Assembly: GCA_963777595.1 (NCBI GenBank) | Contig: CAVZRE010000011.1 | Span: forward strand, 1-64,000 | Direction: 5' to 3' | DNA from: CAVVFX01 sp963777595 | Lineage (GTDB): Bacteria; Acidobacteriota; Terriglobia; Bryobacterales; Bryobacteraceae | Length of the DNA: 64,000 nucleotides | In this document: piece by piece, positions 57,223 through 64,000 of the stretch | Position numbering within the stretch: position 1 is the stretch's first letter | Layout of the letters: each line of letters starts with the position of its first letter | Made by a program: the position numbers and the translations under genes | The notes under the pieces: model-generated | The model's database searches: none | What the model was told of the DNA's origin: nothing | Seen by the model: only the letters and a program-made list of their open reading frames with translations

Positions 57223-57235
57223 AGTCGGCATAATC
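57223..57235 (+). repeat. Left inner inverted repeat AGTCGGCATAATC
   Basis: Perfect reverse complement of 60456-60468. It also forms an imperfect inverted pair with the left outer repeat (TCGGCAT...CCGGAG versus CTCCCCGG...ATGCCGA). Confidence 0.8.
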
Positions 57236-57282
57236 CGGAGGTCTTCTCGCTGCTGGCATGAAGCTAGAGGAGGAGAAGATCA

Positions 57283-58527
57283 ATGCCGAAAGATACTTTT
57301 GAACGCCTCGAAACAGACCGACACCCTCGAGACAACCCATTGGTGCCGCACCTCGCGCCGTTTGCAACCTCCCTGGTTGAAAACGGATATACCAAGTCGA
57401 CCGTACAGTCGAAACTATGTTTGCTCGCGGGTTTTGGCCATTGGGTGGAACGACGACGATCGTCAATCGGAGACGTCGACGAAGAGCTTGTTGCAAGATT
57501 CATTGCTTACAAGCGGCGTACCGGCCGAGTCCACAGGGGGAATCGAGAAACACTTTTGCAGTTTCTGGATCATCTTCGAAAGCGTGAGGTGATTTCCCAT
57601 CCGACTCCGACTTGCGATGACTCGCCATTGGCCGCCATTCTGACACGATACGAAAAGCATTTGCGGTCCGAGCGCGGGCTAGCTGCCGCAACAGTCATCA
57701 ATTACCTGCCATGCATTCGCAAGTTTCTGATGGAACGATTTCGAGAGAAACCGTTATTCCTACGTGAAGTCACATCATCTGATGTTTCGAACTTTATTTT
57801 GCGGCATGCACCGACCATGAGCCCCCGAAGGGCACAACTGGTCACGGCCGCTTTCCGCTCTTTCTTCCGCTTCCTTTTTCAAAACGGGGAACTGCAGGTT
57901 AATCTGGCTCTTTCGGTGCCTTCCGTCGCCGATCGTCGCCTCTCCACCATACCCAAGTACCTGAGCCCCGATCAGGTTGAACGTGTGCTTGGTACTTGCA
58001 ATCGTCTAACCGGCACCGGCCGCCGCGATTACGCCATCCTTCTCTTGTTGTCCCGCCTCGGCCTTCGTGCCGGAGAAGTCGTGTCCCTGCAACTCGATGA
58101 CATCGACTGGCGAGCCGGTGAGTTGCTCATTCGAGGTAAGGGGTTATTGCACGATCGGATGCCCTTGCCGGTCGACGTCGGGGAAGCCCTCACATCCTAT
58201 CTGCGCATGGATCGTCCCCCCTGCAAAACGCGGCGCGTGTTCGTTTGCATGAAAGCGCCGCGTTCTGGCTTTGCTGGACCCTCGACATTAAGTACGATTG
58301 TTCGCCGGGCGCTCGATCGAGCGGATTTACATCCGGCAATGAGGGGAGCCCATGTGCTAAGGCACAGTCTCGCAACGACGATGCTTCGTTCTGGTGCAAG
58401 CATGAATGAAATCGGAGAAGTCCTTCGACATCGAACCCCCAACACAACCGAAATCTACGCCAAGCTCGACTTCGATGGTCTGCGCACACTGGCGCACCCT
58501 TGGCCCAGCGTTGGAGGCGGACGATGA
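57283..58527 (+). CDS. Tyrosine recombinase, RIT first position
   Basis: 414 aa, ATG 57283 with GGAGGAG upstream. N-terminal binding regions (FATSLVENGYTKSTVQSKL; LTRYEKHLRSERGLAAATV) precede the catalytic domain: Arg in SRLGLRAGEVVSL, Lys in LLIRGKGLLHDRMPLP, box II GAHVLRHSLATTM, and VLRHRTPNTTEIYAK with nucleophile Tyr. All catalytic residues are present. It ends ATGA over the next start. As in other RIT elements the three recombinases probably act together; which of them cuts is not known. Confidence 0.92.
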   Translation: MPKDTFERLETDRHPRDNPLVPHLAPFATSLVENGYTKSTVQSKLCLLAGFGHWVERRRSSIGDVDEELVARFIAYKRRTGRVHRGNRETLLQFLDHLRKREVISHPTPTCDDSPLAAILTRYEKHLRSERGLAAATVINYLPCIRKFLMERFREKPLFLREVTSSDVSNFILRHAPTMSPRRAQLVTAAFRSFFRFLFQNGELQVNLALSVPSVADRRLSTIPKYLSPDQVERVLGTCNRLTGTGRRDYAILLLLSRLGLRAGEVVSLQLDDIDWRAGELLIRGKGLLHDRMPLPVDVGEALTSYLRMDRPPCKTRRVFVCMKAPRSGFAGPSTLSTIVRRALDRADLHPAMRGAHVLRHSLATTMLRSGASMNEIGEVLRHRTPNTTEIYAKLDFDGLRTLAHPWPSVGGGR

Positions 58528-59465
58528 ACTCGCTCGACCTGGCATTGAACGAATACATCGCGACTCGACGCGCTCTTGGGTTCGAACTCCGGGAAGTGGC
58601 TGGCTGTTTGCGAAACTTTATCGCCTTCCTCAATATCGAAGGTGCCTCCTACATCACGAAGGAGTTGGCGCTCCGCTGGGCGACCCAACCGGCGGACGCT
58701 CAGCCTTACACGTGGGCTTGGCGTTTAGGTATGGTCCGGCGCTTTGCCGCGTGGCACAGTGCGATGGAACCTCGAACAGAGGTTCCCGCTCCTGGGCTTC
58801 TTCCCCATCGGTATCAACGAAAGACGCCACACATCTATAGTGACGAAGAGATAGCGAACCTGCTCCGCAGCGCAACGCAGCTTCCATCGCCGAAAGGACT
58901 TCGTGCCCCAACCTACACCACTCTCTTCGGCCTTCTCGTAGTGACTGGAATGCGGGTGAATGAGGCTTTACATCTGGACAAGTCAGATGTGGACCTCGAA
59001 CAAGGAATTCTCACCATACGCCGCACAAAGTTTGGCAAGTCGCGCCACGTGCCGGTTCATTCATCTACGGTGTGCAGACTGAAAGAATACGCCAAAAAGA
59101 GAGATCGGGTCGTACGCACGCCACCGAGCCAAGCCTTCTTCATCTCGGAGCGTGGCACGCGGATCACAGAATGGATAGCGCGCTACACCTTCGCCAAGCT
59201 ATCTCAACAACTCGGTTTCCGTCGGATGGCAAAGGGCCACGGACGTGGTCCCCGACTCCATGACATGCGTCACCGATTTGCCGCTCTCACATTGGTCCGG
59301 TGGTATCGACAGGGACTCGATGTGGAACGAGAACTCCCGAAGCTAGCCACCTACCTCGGACACGTCCATATAAATGAAACGTATTGGTACCTGGAGGCGG
59401 TGCCTGAACTCCTTCAGTTGGCGACGGCTCGTCTCCTGGACAAGGGGAAGGAGGCCCGACGATAG
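58524..59465 (+). CDS. Tyrosine recombinase, RIT second position
   Basis: 313 aa from ATG 58524 (4-nt overlap). Core-binding segment LALNEYIATRRALGFELREV; Arg in VTGMRVNEALHL, Lys in RRTKFGKSRHVPVH, box II LHDMRHRFAALTL, LGHVHINETYWYLEAVPELL with the Tyr. This is the same class as the two truncated recombinases at 56370 and 60491, which are cut within box II. Complete catalytic set. Confidence 0.92.
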   Translation: MNSLDLALNEYIATRRALGFELREVAGCLRNFIAFLNIEGASYITKELALRWATQPADAQPYTWAWRLGMVRRFAAWHSAMEPRTEVPAPGLLPHRYQRKTPHIYSDEEIANLLRSATQLPSPKGLRAPTYTTLFGLLVVTGMRVNEALHLDKSDVDLEQGILTIRRTKFGKSRHVPVHSSTVCRLKEYAKKRDRVVRTPPSQAFFISERGTRITEWIARYTFAKLSQQLGFRRMAKGHGRGPRLHDMRHRFAALTLVRWYRQGLDVERELPKLATYLGHVHINETYWYLEAVPELLQLATARLLDKGKEARR

Positions 59466-60457
59466 TGGCTACCGGCCTTCCTTCTCTGCTTCAAGCATTC
59501 TTTACAGATCGACTGCTTCGACAACAGCGAGCAAGTCCCAATACAGTCGCGGGGTATCGCGATTCCTTCCGTCTGCTCTTCCATTTTGCAAAAGAACGGC
59601 TCAGTAAAGCACCCTCGAATCTCACGATCGAGGATTTGAATGCGTCCTTCATTGGTGATTTTCTCGATCATCTCGAGAAGCGCCGAAAGAATAGCGCTCG
59701 CACCCGAAACATACGCCTGGCAGCGATTCATTCTTTCTTTCAGTACGTGGCTTTCGAGGAACCGGCCCATGCGTTACTTTGTCAGCGAATCCTCGCGATG
59801 CCTACTAAACGCCACGAACGACGGCCCATCGAATTTCTGAATCGGGAGGAGATCGACGCCCTTCTGGGGTCAGCCGATCTTTCCACCTGGATAGGGCGCC
59901 GCGACCGGGCCTTGCTTCTGCTCACCGTGCAGACGGGCCTCCGGGTCTCCGAGTTGATAAGCCTGACTTGCCAGGACGTTGTCTTGGGAACGGGTGCGCA
60001 TGTTCACTGCCAGGGGAAGGGCAGAAAACATCGGTGCACGCCTCTCCGCCCAGAAACGGTAAAAATGCTGAAAGTCTGGATGCGGGAGCGCCATGGTCGT
60101 CCGGACGATCCGCTTTTTGCCAGCATCCGAGGCGGAAAGCTCAGCCGCGATGCCATTGAACGCTTGGTCGAGAAATACATCTCCATCGCCGCAGGAAAAT
60201 GCCAATCCCTCAAGCGGAAGAACGTAAGCCCACATGCGCTGCGACATTCCGCTGCCATGGACCTTCTCCAGAATGGGGTCGACCGTTCTGTTATTGCCCT
60301 CTGGCTTGGGCACGAATCCGTCGAGACAACTCAGATTTATCTTCATGCCGATATGAAGTTGAAGGAAAAAGCGCTCTCGCGCACCCCGCCCCTTGGGGTC
60401 AAACCAGGACGATACCGGCCCGACGACCAACTGCTGACCTTCCTGGAGAGCCTCTGA
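59465..60457 (+). CDS. Tyrosine recombinase, RIT third position
   Basis: 330 aa, GTG start overlapping the previous TAG by one base. XerD-like: SPNTVAGYRDSFRLLFHFA, TRNIRLAAIHSFFQYV, Arg in QTGLRVSELISL, Lys in QGKGRKHRCTPL, box II SPHALRHSAAMDLL, GHESVETTQIYLHAD with the Tyr. All residues are intact. It is the only third-position recombinase in the nest; the outer RIT groups have lost theirs. The inner terminal repeat overlaps its stop codon. Confidence 0.92.
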   Translation: MATGLPSLLQAFFTDRLLRQQRASPNTVAGYRDSFRLLFHFAKERLSKAPSNLTIEDLNASFIGDFLDHLEKRRKNSARTRNIRLAAIHSFFQYVAFEEPAHALLCQRILAMPTKRHERRPIEFLNREEIDALLGSADLSTWIGRRDRALLLLTVQTGLRVSELISLTCQDVVLGTGAHVHCQGKGRKHRCTPLRPETVKMLKVWMRERHGRPDDPLFASIRGGKLSRDAIERLVEKYISIAAGKCQSLKRKNVSPHALRHSAAMDLLQNGVDRSVIALWLGHESVETTQIYLHADMKLKEKALSRTPPLGVKPGRYRPDDQLLTFLESL

Positions 60458-60468
60458 TTATGCCGACT
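60456..60468 (+). repeat. Right inner inverted repeat GATTATGCCGACT
   Basis: Perfect reverse complement of 57223-57235; overlaps the stop of the third recombinase. Confidence 0.8.
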
Positions 60469-60490
60469 CTTAACTCCCCGCGGGCACCTC

Positions 60491-61261
60491 CTACAAGGGC
60501 GCCGTGTGAGAAGTCGGCATGATCGGGGAGTCGGCACGATGGCGTAGATCATGAATCCGGCAACCACCAAGCCCCGGACCGGGGCGTAGCCCAGCCGTAC
60601 GTGCCAGATGCAAAAACGTCTGATTCATCGTGGGATACGGAATCGCTGTGCCGTGTTTGGAAACGAACACCGTGTTCGCGGTTGTTTTCATTCGTTCACG
60701 GATGTTGAGGTACTGCTGTAATCCGCTACTCGCGGTCGGATGAAGTGGAACAAGACGACTCTTCTGGAATTTCGTGGCCCGAATGAGCAGTCCGTTTTCA
60801 GTAATATCCGAGAGTTGGAGCTTCAAAGCCTCCGAGACCCGGAGCCCAGTGGAGGCGATCAGAGACAATGTTGCCTTGAATGTCACCGGCTGTATCGATC
60901 TCCTGCATGTGAGTTGTGCGGCGGTTTGCAGAAGACGATCGAGTTCGTCCTGAGTAAAAATATGGCAGGTCCGACGCCTCTTTTGCGCGTGGCCGAAGAC
61001 ATCAATCGGAGGCACCTGATGTCGCTGGTCTTCCGCATTGAGTGAACAGGCCAGGCGGCGAACCGTTAGCAGGCGATCATAGCGTTGACGGGGCGACGGA
61101 GCGCTTTTGGCCCATTCCAAAACGGTATCCGTTTGGATGAACTGCTGAGATCGGCTTTCGGCGAAATCAGCAAAACTGTGGAGCATGTAGGCCTGGATCT
61201 TGTACTTGAACCCCATACTCCGATAGAGCTCGATGTGACGATTGACAGCATCGCTCAGCAT
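60491..61261 (-). pseudogene. Tyrosine recombinase, second gene of right RIT group, 3' truncated
   Basis: ATG 61261 overlaps the preceding recombinase stop by 7 nt. Core-binding region and box I (LIASTGLRVSEALKLQL), then Lys in RATKFQKSRLVPLH. Box II reads CRIHDLRHR and is cut, followed by ADSPIMP from the terminal repeat of the central RIT element; the nucleophile Tyr is missing. It is clearly different in sequence from the gene at 56370, so it is not the other half of that gene. Confidence 0.85.
60514..60550 (-). repeat. Right outer inverted repeat of the central RIT element
   Basis: Reverse complement partner of 57120-57156, 35 of 37 positions identical. The outer bases encode DLRH of the minus-strand recombinase. 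Confidence 0.85.
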
Positions 61262-62496
61262 GATCGGCTCTCCTCTGGCCAAGGTTGCGCGATCTCCTGG
61301 AGGGCGGCGATATCGACCTTTGCATAGTGTGCCGTCGTATCCGGCGACTTATGTCTCAGAACCGTTCCGATCGTGTCCAATGTGGCCCCGCCCCGTAGCA
61401 TCATCGTTGCGACCGTGTGCCGGAGCAGATTTGCGCCATGCGAGGGGGGGTTCTCGATCCCAGCACGCCGTAGTGCAGCACGAACGATACCAGAAACAAT
61501 CATTCCCGCTCGGATTGGGCGGAATGGTGCATTTAAACAGAGGAACACGCGGTCAATGGCAACCTGGGGGCGTGCATGGTCTATGTAATCCAGAACCGCG
61601 TCTCCGGCATCCTGTGGTAGAGGCAAACGGACATCCCTACGTCCCTTCCCTCGCACCAATAGCGTGCCATCCTGCCAATCGATATCTGTTGGACGCATGC
61701 CCGCAATGTCGCCGGCACGAAGCCCAAGCCGGAGCAGCAATAATACGATCGCTCGGTCCCGCAAACCTTGCGGTCCGTCTTTGCTACACGAGTCAATAAG
61801 CCGGGCCGCTTGATTGGCGTCCAGGTACCGTGGAAGAGAGGAAAGCTTCCACTCCGCCACGGTCGGCAGCATATGGTCGAGACCAGGTTGACATGAGCCA
61901 TTCATGGCGAGGAATCGTAAATAGATGCGAAGCGCTCCAACGATCGTTTTAGCTTGAGCGGGCCGACAGCCGCGTATCTGGCCCAGGATGACTGTGCGCA
62001 CCGAGGCTGCGTTGTATGCACCCACGTCCGTGCCGAGCGCCGGCAGCATTCGTGTGATCAGGCGTTCGTGGCGCTCCACAGTAACCGGCGCCAGTCCTCG
62101 ATGCCGCAGGAGCCAATCCCGGAAGCCGGTCAGGGGTGAAGGAGTTACGACCGTTGATCGCGGAAGCGTCGCGATGACGCCCTGTTGCCGTAAAGAATCC
62201 GCGAACCTCTGAACACGTTTTGTGTAGGCTCGCGAAACTCCCATGCCCGGGCGGCCTCCAGGGCAATCGCAACGATGTGCTCCGAATGCCCCAATGGTCT
62301 GTTCATTCATGTTTGCGAAGTCAAGGCCACTCGCTTCCAACCATCCACCGAAGTGAATTGCAGAATCCAGGTAGCCACTGATCGTCAACGCAGTGTGGCC
62401 GACCCCCGCCAGTGCGGTGGCGAAACCTTCAAGATAACGAGCTGCACTCCCCGGATTCATGTGATGGGGGTGTGACAGAAGTTCGGAAATGTCCAT
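61255..62496 (-). CDS. Tyrosine recombinase, first gene of right RIT group
   Basis: 413 aa on the minus strand. Binding region GYLDSAIHFGGWLEASG and FRDWLLRHRGLAPVTVERHE; Arg in LRLGLRAGDIAGM, Lys in VRGKGRRDVRLPLP, box II GANLLRHTVATMM, VLRHKSPDTTAHYAK with the Tyr. The first box II His is Asn here (GAN instead of GAH), a conservative change whose effect is unclear. It is the first-position partner of the truncated gene at 60491 and a paralogue of 57283. Confidence 0.9.
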   Translation of the reverse strand: MDISELLSHPHHMNPGSAARYLEGFATALAGVGHTALTISGYLDSAIHFGGWLEASGLDFANMNEQTIGAFGAHRCDCPGGRPGMGVSRAYTKRVQRFADSLRQQGVIATLPRSTVVTPSPLTGFRDWLLRHRGLAPVTVERHERLITRMLPALGTDVGAYNAASVRTVILGQIRGCRPAQAKTIVGALRIYLRFLAMNGSCQPGLDHMLPTVAEWKLSSLPRYLDANQAARLIDSCSKDGPQGLRDRAIVLLLLRLGLRAGDIAGMRPTDIDWQDGTLLVRGKGRRDVRLPLPQDAGDAVLDYIDHARPQVAIDRVFLCLNAPFRPIRAGMIVSGIVRAALRRAGIENPPSHGANLLRHTVATMMLRGGATLDTIGTVLRHKSPDTTAHYAKVDIAALQEIAQPWPEESRSC

Positions 62497-62510
62497 GTAG
62501 TCCTTTCTGG

Positions 62511-62527
62511 GCCGCCAGTCAGGCGGC
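62511..62527. repeat. Hairpin GCCGCC-AGTCA-GGCGGC
   Basis: 6-bp perfect inverted repeat just upstream of the right first-position recombinase. It could be part of the RIT end or a regulatory hairpin. Confidence 0.45.
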
Positions 62528-62575
62528 TTTCCGAAAGCCTACGTTATGCGGCGTTCGATGTTCCGGTCAGACCGT

Positions 62576-62710
62576 CTACAGTGAACAAAATCCGGAAATC
62601 GCGAGCCCCGGATTCCCACAACTCCGCATATCTATGGACGGCGCATAATTGCGCCCGTCGATCGACTCGATCGCCACCAGGATGCGCATCTGTGGCGTGA
62701 TCTGGATCAG
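62576..62710 (-). pseudogene. IS66 TnpB, N-terminal fragment
   Basis: The minus strand reads LIQITPQMRILVAIESIDGR, the start of IS66 TnpB proteins (usual continuation KGIDSLAQLC), then leaves the family after about 20 residues at the palindrome 62640-62655. The probable CTG start at 62710 overlaps the tnpA stop, as expected for IS66 translational coupling. The rest of tnpB is absent. Confidence 0.65.
62640..62655. repeat. Palindrome GGCGCATAATTGCGCC at the right edge of the recombinase cluster
   Basis: Sits exactly where IS66 TnpB homology stops. It shares the core GCATAAT with the inner terminal repeat of the central RIT element, and a related TTATGCGGCG lies inside near 62553. Probable end of the right RIT element. 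Confidence 0.5.
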
Positions 62711-63090
62711 GACGTGGCCTCCCACAACGCCCGGCTCAGCACTGCAAGATCCGATGTCGAAGCACCCTTTAACTGGATTCGTACCGTGCCACGCCGCCCT
62801 TCCAGTTCAATCGTACATTCCGGAACAGAGATTGCCCGAGGAGTCAGAAGTTCCACGAACGTTGGGGCCGGTTTTCCAGAAGTTGCTTTCGCTCCCATCA
62901 GCCGTTTCAGTTTGCCGCCGTCGAGGTGGAGTTCGGCAGCCGTTCGATTGATGCCATCCTTCCGGGCCAGTTGGGCAGCCGCCGACCACAACTCGTCGGG
63001 TATAGGGCTCTTCCCCTGACGATTCTTTCTCCACTCCTCGAAGCGGGCGCGGACTTCATCGATTGTGAGTGCCCGGCTATTGCTGCGCAT
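62707..63090 (-). CDS. IS66 accessory protein TnpA
   Basis: 127 aa from ATG 63090 (GGAGGAGG upstream). It contains the typical IS66 TnpA start VRARFEEWRKNRQGKSPIPDELWSAAAQLAR followed by a helix-turn-helix (INRTAAELHLDGGKLKRLM) and a C-terminal domain IELEGRRGTVRIQLK. TnpA is required with TnpB and TnpC for transposition. It appears intact, but its partners are cut by the RIT insertion. Confidence 0.8.
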   Translation of the reverse strand: MRSNSRALTIDEVRARFEEWRKNRQGKSPIPDELWSAAAQLARKDGINRTAAELHLDGGKLKRLMGAKATSGKPAPTFVELLTPRAISVPECTIELEGRRGTVRIQLKGASTSDLAVLSRALWEATS

Positions 63091-63140
63091 TGCCATTCCT
63101 CCTCCCCGGTATACCCGGCCGAAGAACGACGTTAACAACT

Positions 63141-63753
63141 ATGCCGACCAGATTTCATGCAGCCTTGCGGAAAGCTCACGATGCTGTTCATCGGCGTCTC
63201 GATGGTCTCATCGCTTGGAAGCTACCATCTGCTCGTATCCATCCACCAGCCGCTGGGAATCCTGATTCTAACTCTGGGGGTCGTCCGATTGGTCACGCGC
63301 TGGTTGACTAACCCACCCGAACCTCCATTGACCATGTTGCACTTAGAACGAGTTATGGCGAAGCTTTCTGAGCGCTTGCTTTACACTCTGTTCCTCGCCT
63401 TGCCGATCGTGGGCTGGGCCATGCTGTCGGCCGGGAACTATCCTATCGTCATGTTCGGTGAGGTTCACCTGCCACCGATTCTCCCGGCGAGCCCCGTACT
63501 GTACGCGACGCTGCGCAGAACGCACACGATACTCGCCTATCTGCTATTTCTAACCTTTCTGACCCATCTGGGCGCCGTCCTGTTCCACACGCTGGTCTTG
63601 CGCGACGGGCTGCTGAATCGCATGACGCTCTGGTCGGTTCGTCACGCCGAAAATAAAATCAAGCCTGACAGAAGCAACACCCTTCTCGCGCGGCAAACGG
63701 TCCACGTACCGAATGCAACAGAGTCCTCGGATTGTTGCGACGCTCATGGCTGA
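63141..63753 (+). pseudogene. Cytochrome b561 with damaged N-terminus
   Basis: ATG 63141 begins MPTRFHAALRKAH, the expected start of bacterial cytochrome b561. The frame then breaks near 63175, and the homologous frame (open from 63157) continues MLFIGVSMVSSLGSYHLLVSIHQPLGILIL, VVRLVTRW, LSERLLYTLFLALPIVGWAMLSA, RTHTILAYLLFLTFLTHLGAVLFHTL. The first helix and its haem-binding His region are partly missing. Three or four membrane helices with His pairs remain. The protein normally passes electrons from quinol or acts on superoxide. It is probably inactive here. Confidence 0.6.
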
Positions 63754-63855
63754 CTGGTTCGTGGGCCGCCGGCCCGCCAGATTGGGATCGGCGATTGCAT
63801 GAGGACCATCGGTCAGCGCTGGGGTCGCACTTCCAACCGTTAGCCTGTCGGCTAC

Positions 63856-64000
63856 TTAAAATACTGATGCCACGCCAGCGCCGATCGCCAATAACAGCAC
63901 ACGCAAAACGACGGTGGACCACAGCGCCACGCCAACTCGTGTCCGAATGTCGACACGAACTGCTGCAGGCAGCTCTGCGGACTGCTCAGAACACTCTGAT
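63856..64000 (-). CDS. C-terminus of a membrane protein (partial, runs off the window)
   Basis: The minus strand is open from the window edge to TAA at 63856 and ends in a membrane helix (ALWSTVVLRVLLLAIGAG) followed by VASVF. Only 47 codons are visible; the family cannot be named. It is convergent to the cytochrome b561 gene. Confidence 0.4.
   Translation of the reverse strand, partial: SECSEQSAELPAAVRVDIRTRVGVALWSTVVLRVLLLAIGAGVASVF

Larger units (their letters stand above)
57134..60537 (+). mobile_element. Complete RIT element (three tyrosine recombinases with inverted repeats)
   Basis: About 3.4 kb holding recombinases of 414, 313 and 330 aa in one overlapping operon. Each end has an outer repeat (57120-57156 and 60514-60550) and an inner 13-base perfect inverted repeat (57223-57235 and 60456-60468). 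It interrupts a plus-strand recombinase on the left and a minus-strand recombinase on the right, both within box II. No cargo genes. The three intact catalytic sets suggest it is potentially active. Confidence 0.8.
54996..62655. mobile_element. Nest of RIT (recombinase-in-trio) elements inside an IS66-type element
   Basis: Seven tyrosine recombinase genes: two on the plus strand (55156-57221), three on the plus strand (57283-60457) and two on the minus strand (62496-60491). Within each group genes overlap by 1-7 nt, the hallmark of RIT elements, which carry three different tandem recombinases. The cluster is flanked by pieces of an IS66-type element, all on the minus strand. The outer groups lack their third gene and the end of the second, cut where the central trio begins. 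Confidence 0.8.

Noticed and set aside
54996..62655. Integron or phage integrase cluster
   Set aside because: No attC cassettes, no phage structural genes, and the overlapping trios fit RIT elements better.
1..64000. CRISPR arrays, rRNA genes or a replication origin
   Set aside because: No regular direct-repeat/spacer pattern, no rRNA sequence and no DnaA-box cluster were seen.

Overview
The window looks like an Acidobacteriota chromosome, most likely from the Solibacter/Bryobacter side. The pointers are a TIGR03437-type surface-protein C-terminus, an acidobacterial VWFA-related protein, a kinase-STAND-WD40 giant, a two-component propeller sensor, a TIGR02999-like ECF sigma factor and receiver-less sigma-54 activators. 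Base composition is moderately GC-rich and many secreted proteins are lineage-restricted. This assignment is inference from gene content; no 16S gene is present.

Layout. 1-5.4 kb: a decayed cluster of Ig/IPT-type surface proteins and small secreted proteins, duplicated in tandem and broken by several frameshifts. 5.9-11.2 kb: two tandem alkaline-phosphatase-superfamily phosphohydrolases (first frameshifted, second an intact lipoprotein), an RHH-like small protein and membrane proteins, plus a 28-nt 5' fragment of a tRNA-Ser. 11.6-16.3 kb: a kinase-STAND-WD40 protein of 1573 residues. 16.4-20 kb (minus): an ECF sigma factor followed by a ferritin-like protein and a large protein that together look like violacein enzyme VioB split into two overlapping genes. 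21-26.5 kb: a trypsin-like protease paired with an outer-membrane-like protein, then a decayed stretch with a sigma-54 activator remnant, a frameshifted Gln-rich secreted protein, a tiny Gly-rich membrane protein and a 51-aa metallothionein. 26.9-28.4 kb: enolase behind a fluoride riboswitch with an overlapping intrinsic terminator. 29-35 kb: secreted/BON proteins, a BP74-like/TIGR03437 protein, a CPA2 antiporter and a site-2 protease with CBS domains.

35-47.8 kb is a signalling district: a NarL-type regulator with a propeller histidine kinase, a FixL/FixJ-like pair, a stand-alone receiver and two sigma-54 activators lacking receivers. Near-palindromic motifs of related form recur in the control regions. 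Between them lies a minus-strand block encoding a VWFA protein, a Dps with its middle deleted and an endonuclease/exonuclease/phosphatase-family protein. 48-53 kb: a tricorn-type protease and a nitrilase-fold protein lacking two catalytic residues. 53.3-54.4 kb: tRNA-Ser(CGA) between two KTSC-domain copies.

54.4-63.1 kb is a nested mobile region. An IS66-type element (tnpA, start of tnpB, end of tnpC on the minus strand) is split by seven tyrosine recombinases forming RIT (recombinase-in-trio) elements: a plus-strand pair, a complete central trio and a minus-strand pair. The central trio lies between long inverted repeats at which both flanking second recombinases are cut at the same conserved catalytic box. 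The window ends with a damaged cytochrome b561 gene and a partial membrane protein.

The strongest signals for follow-up are the RIT-in-RIT-in-IS66 nest, the split VioB-like pair, the fluoride-riboswitch/enolase unit, the receiver-less sigma-54 activators with their recurring motif, and the tRNA-Ser half 43 kb upstream of the intact tRNA.
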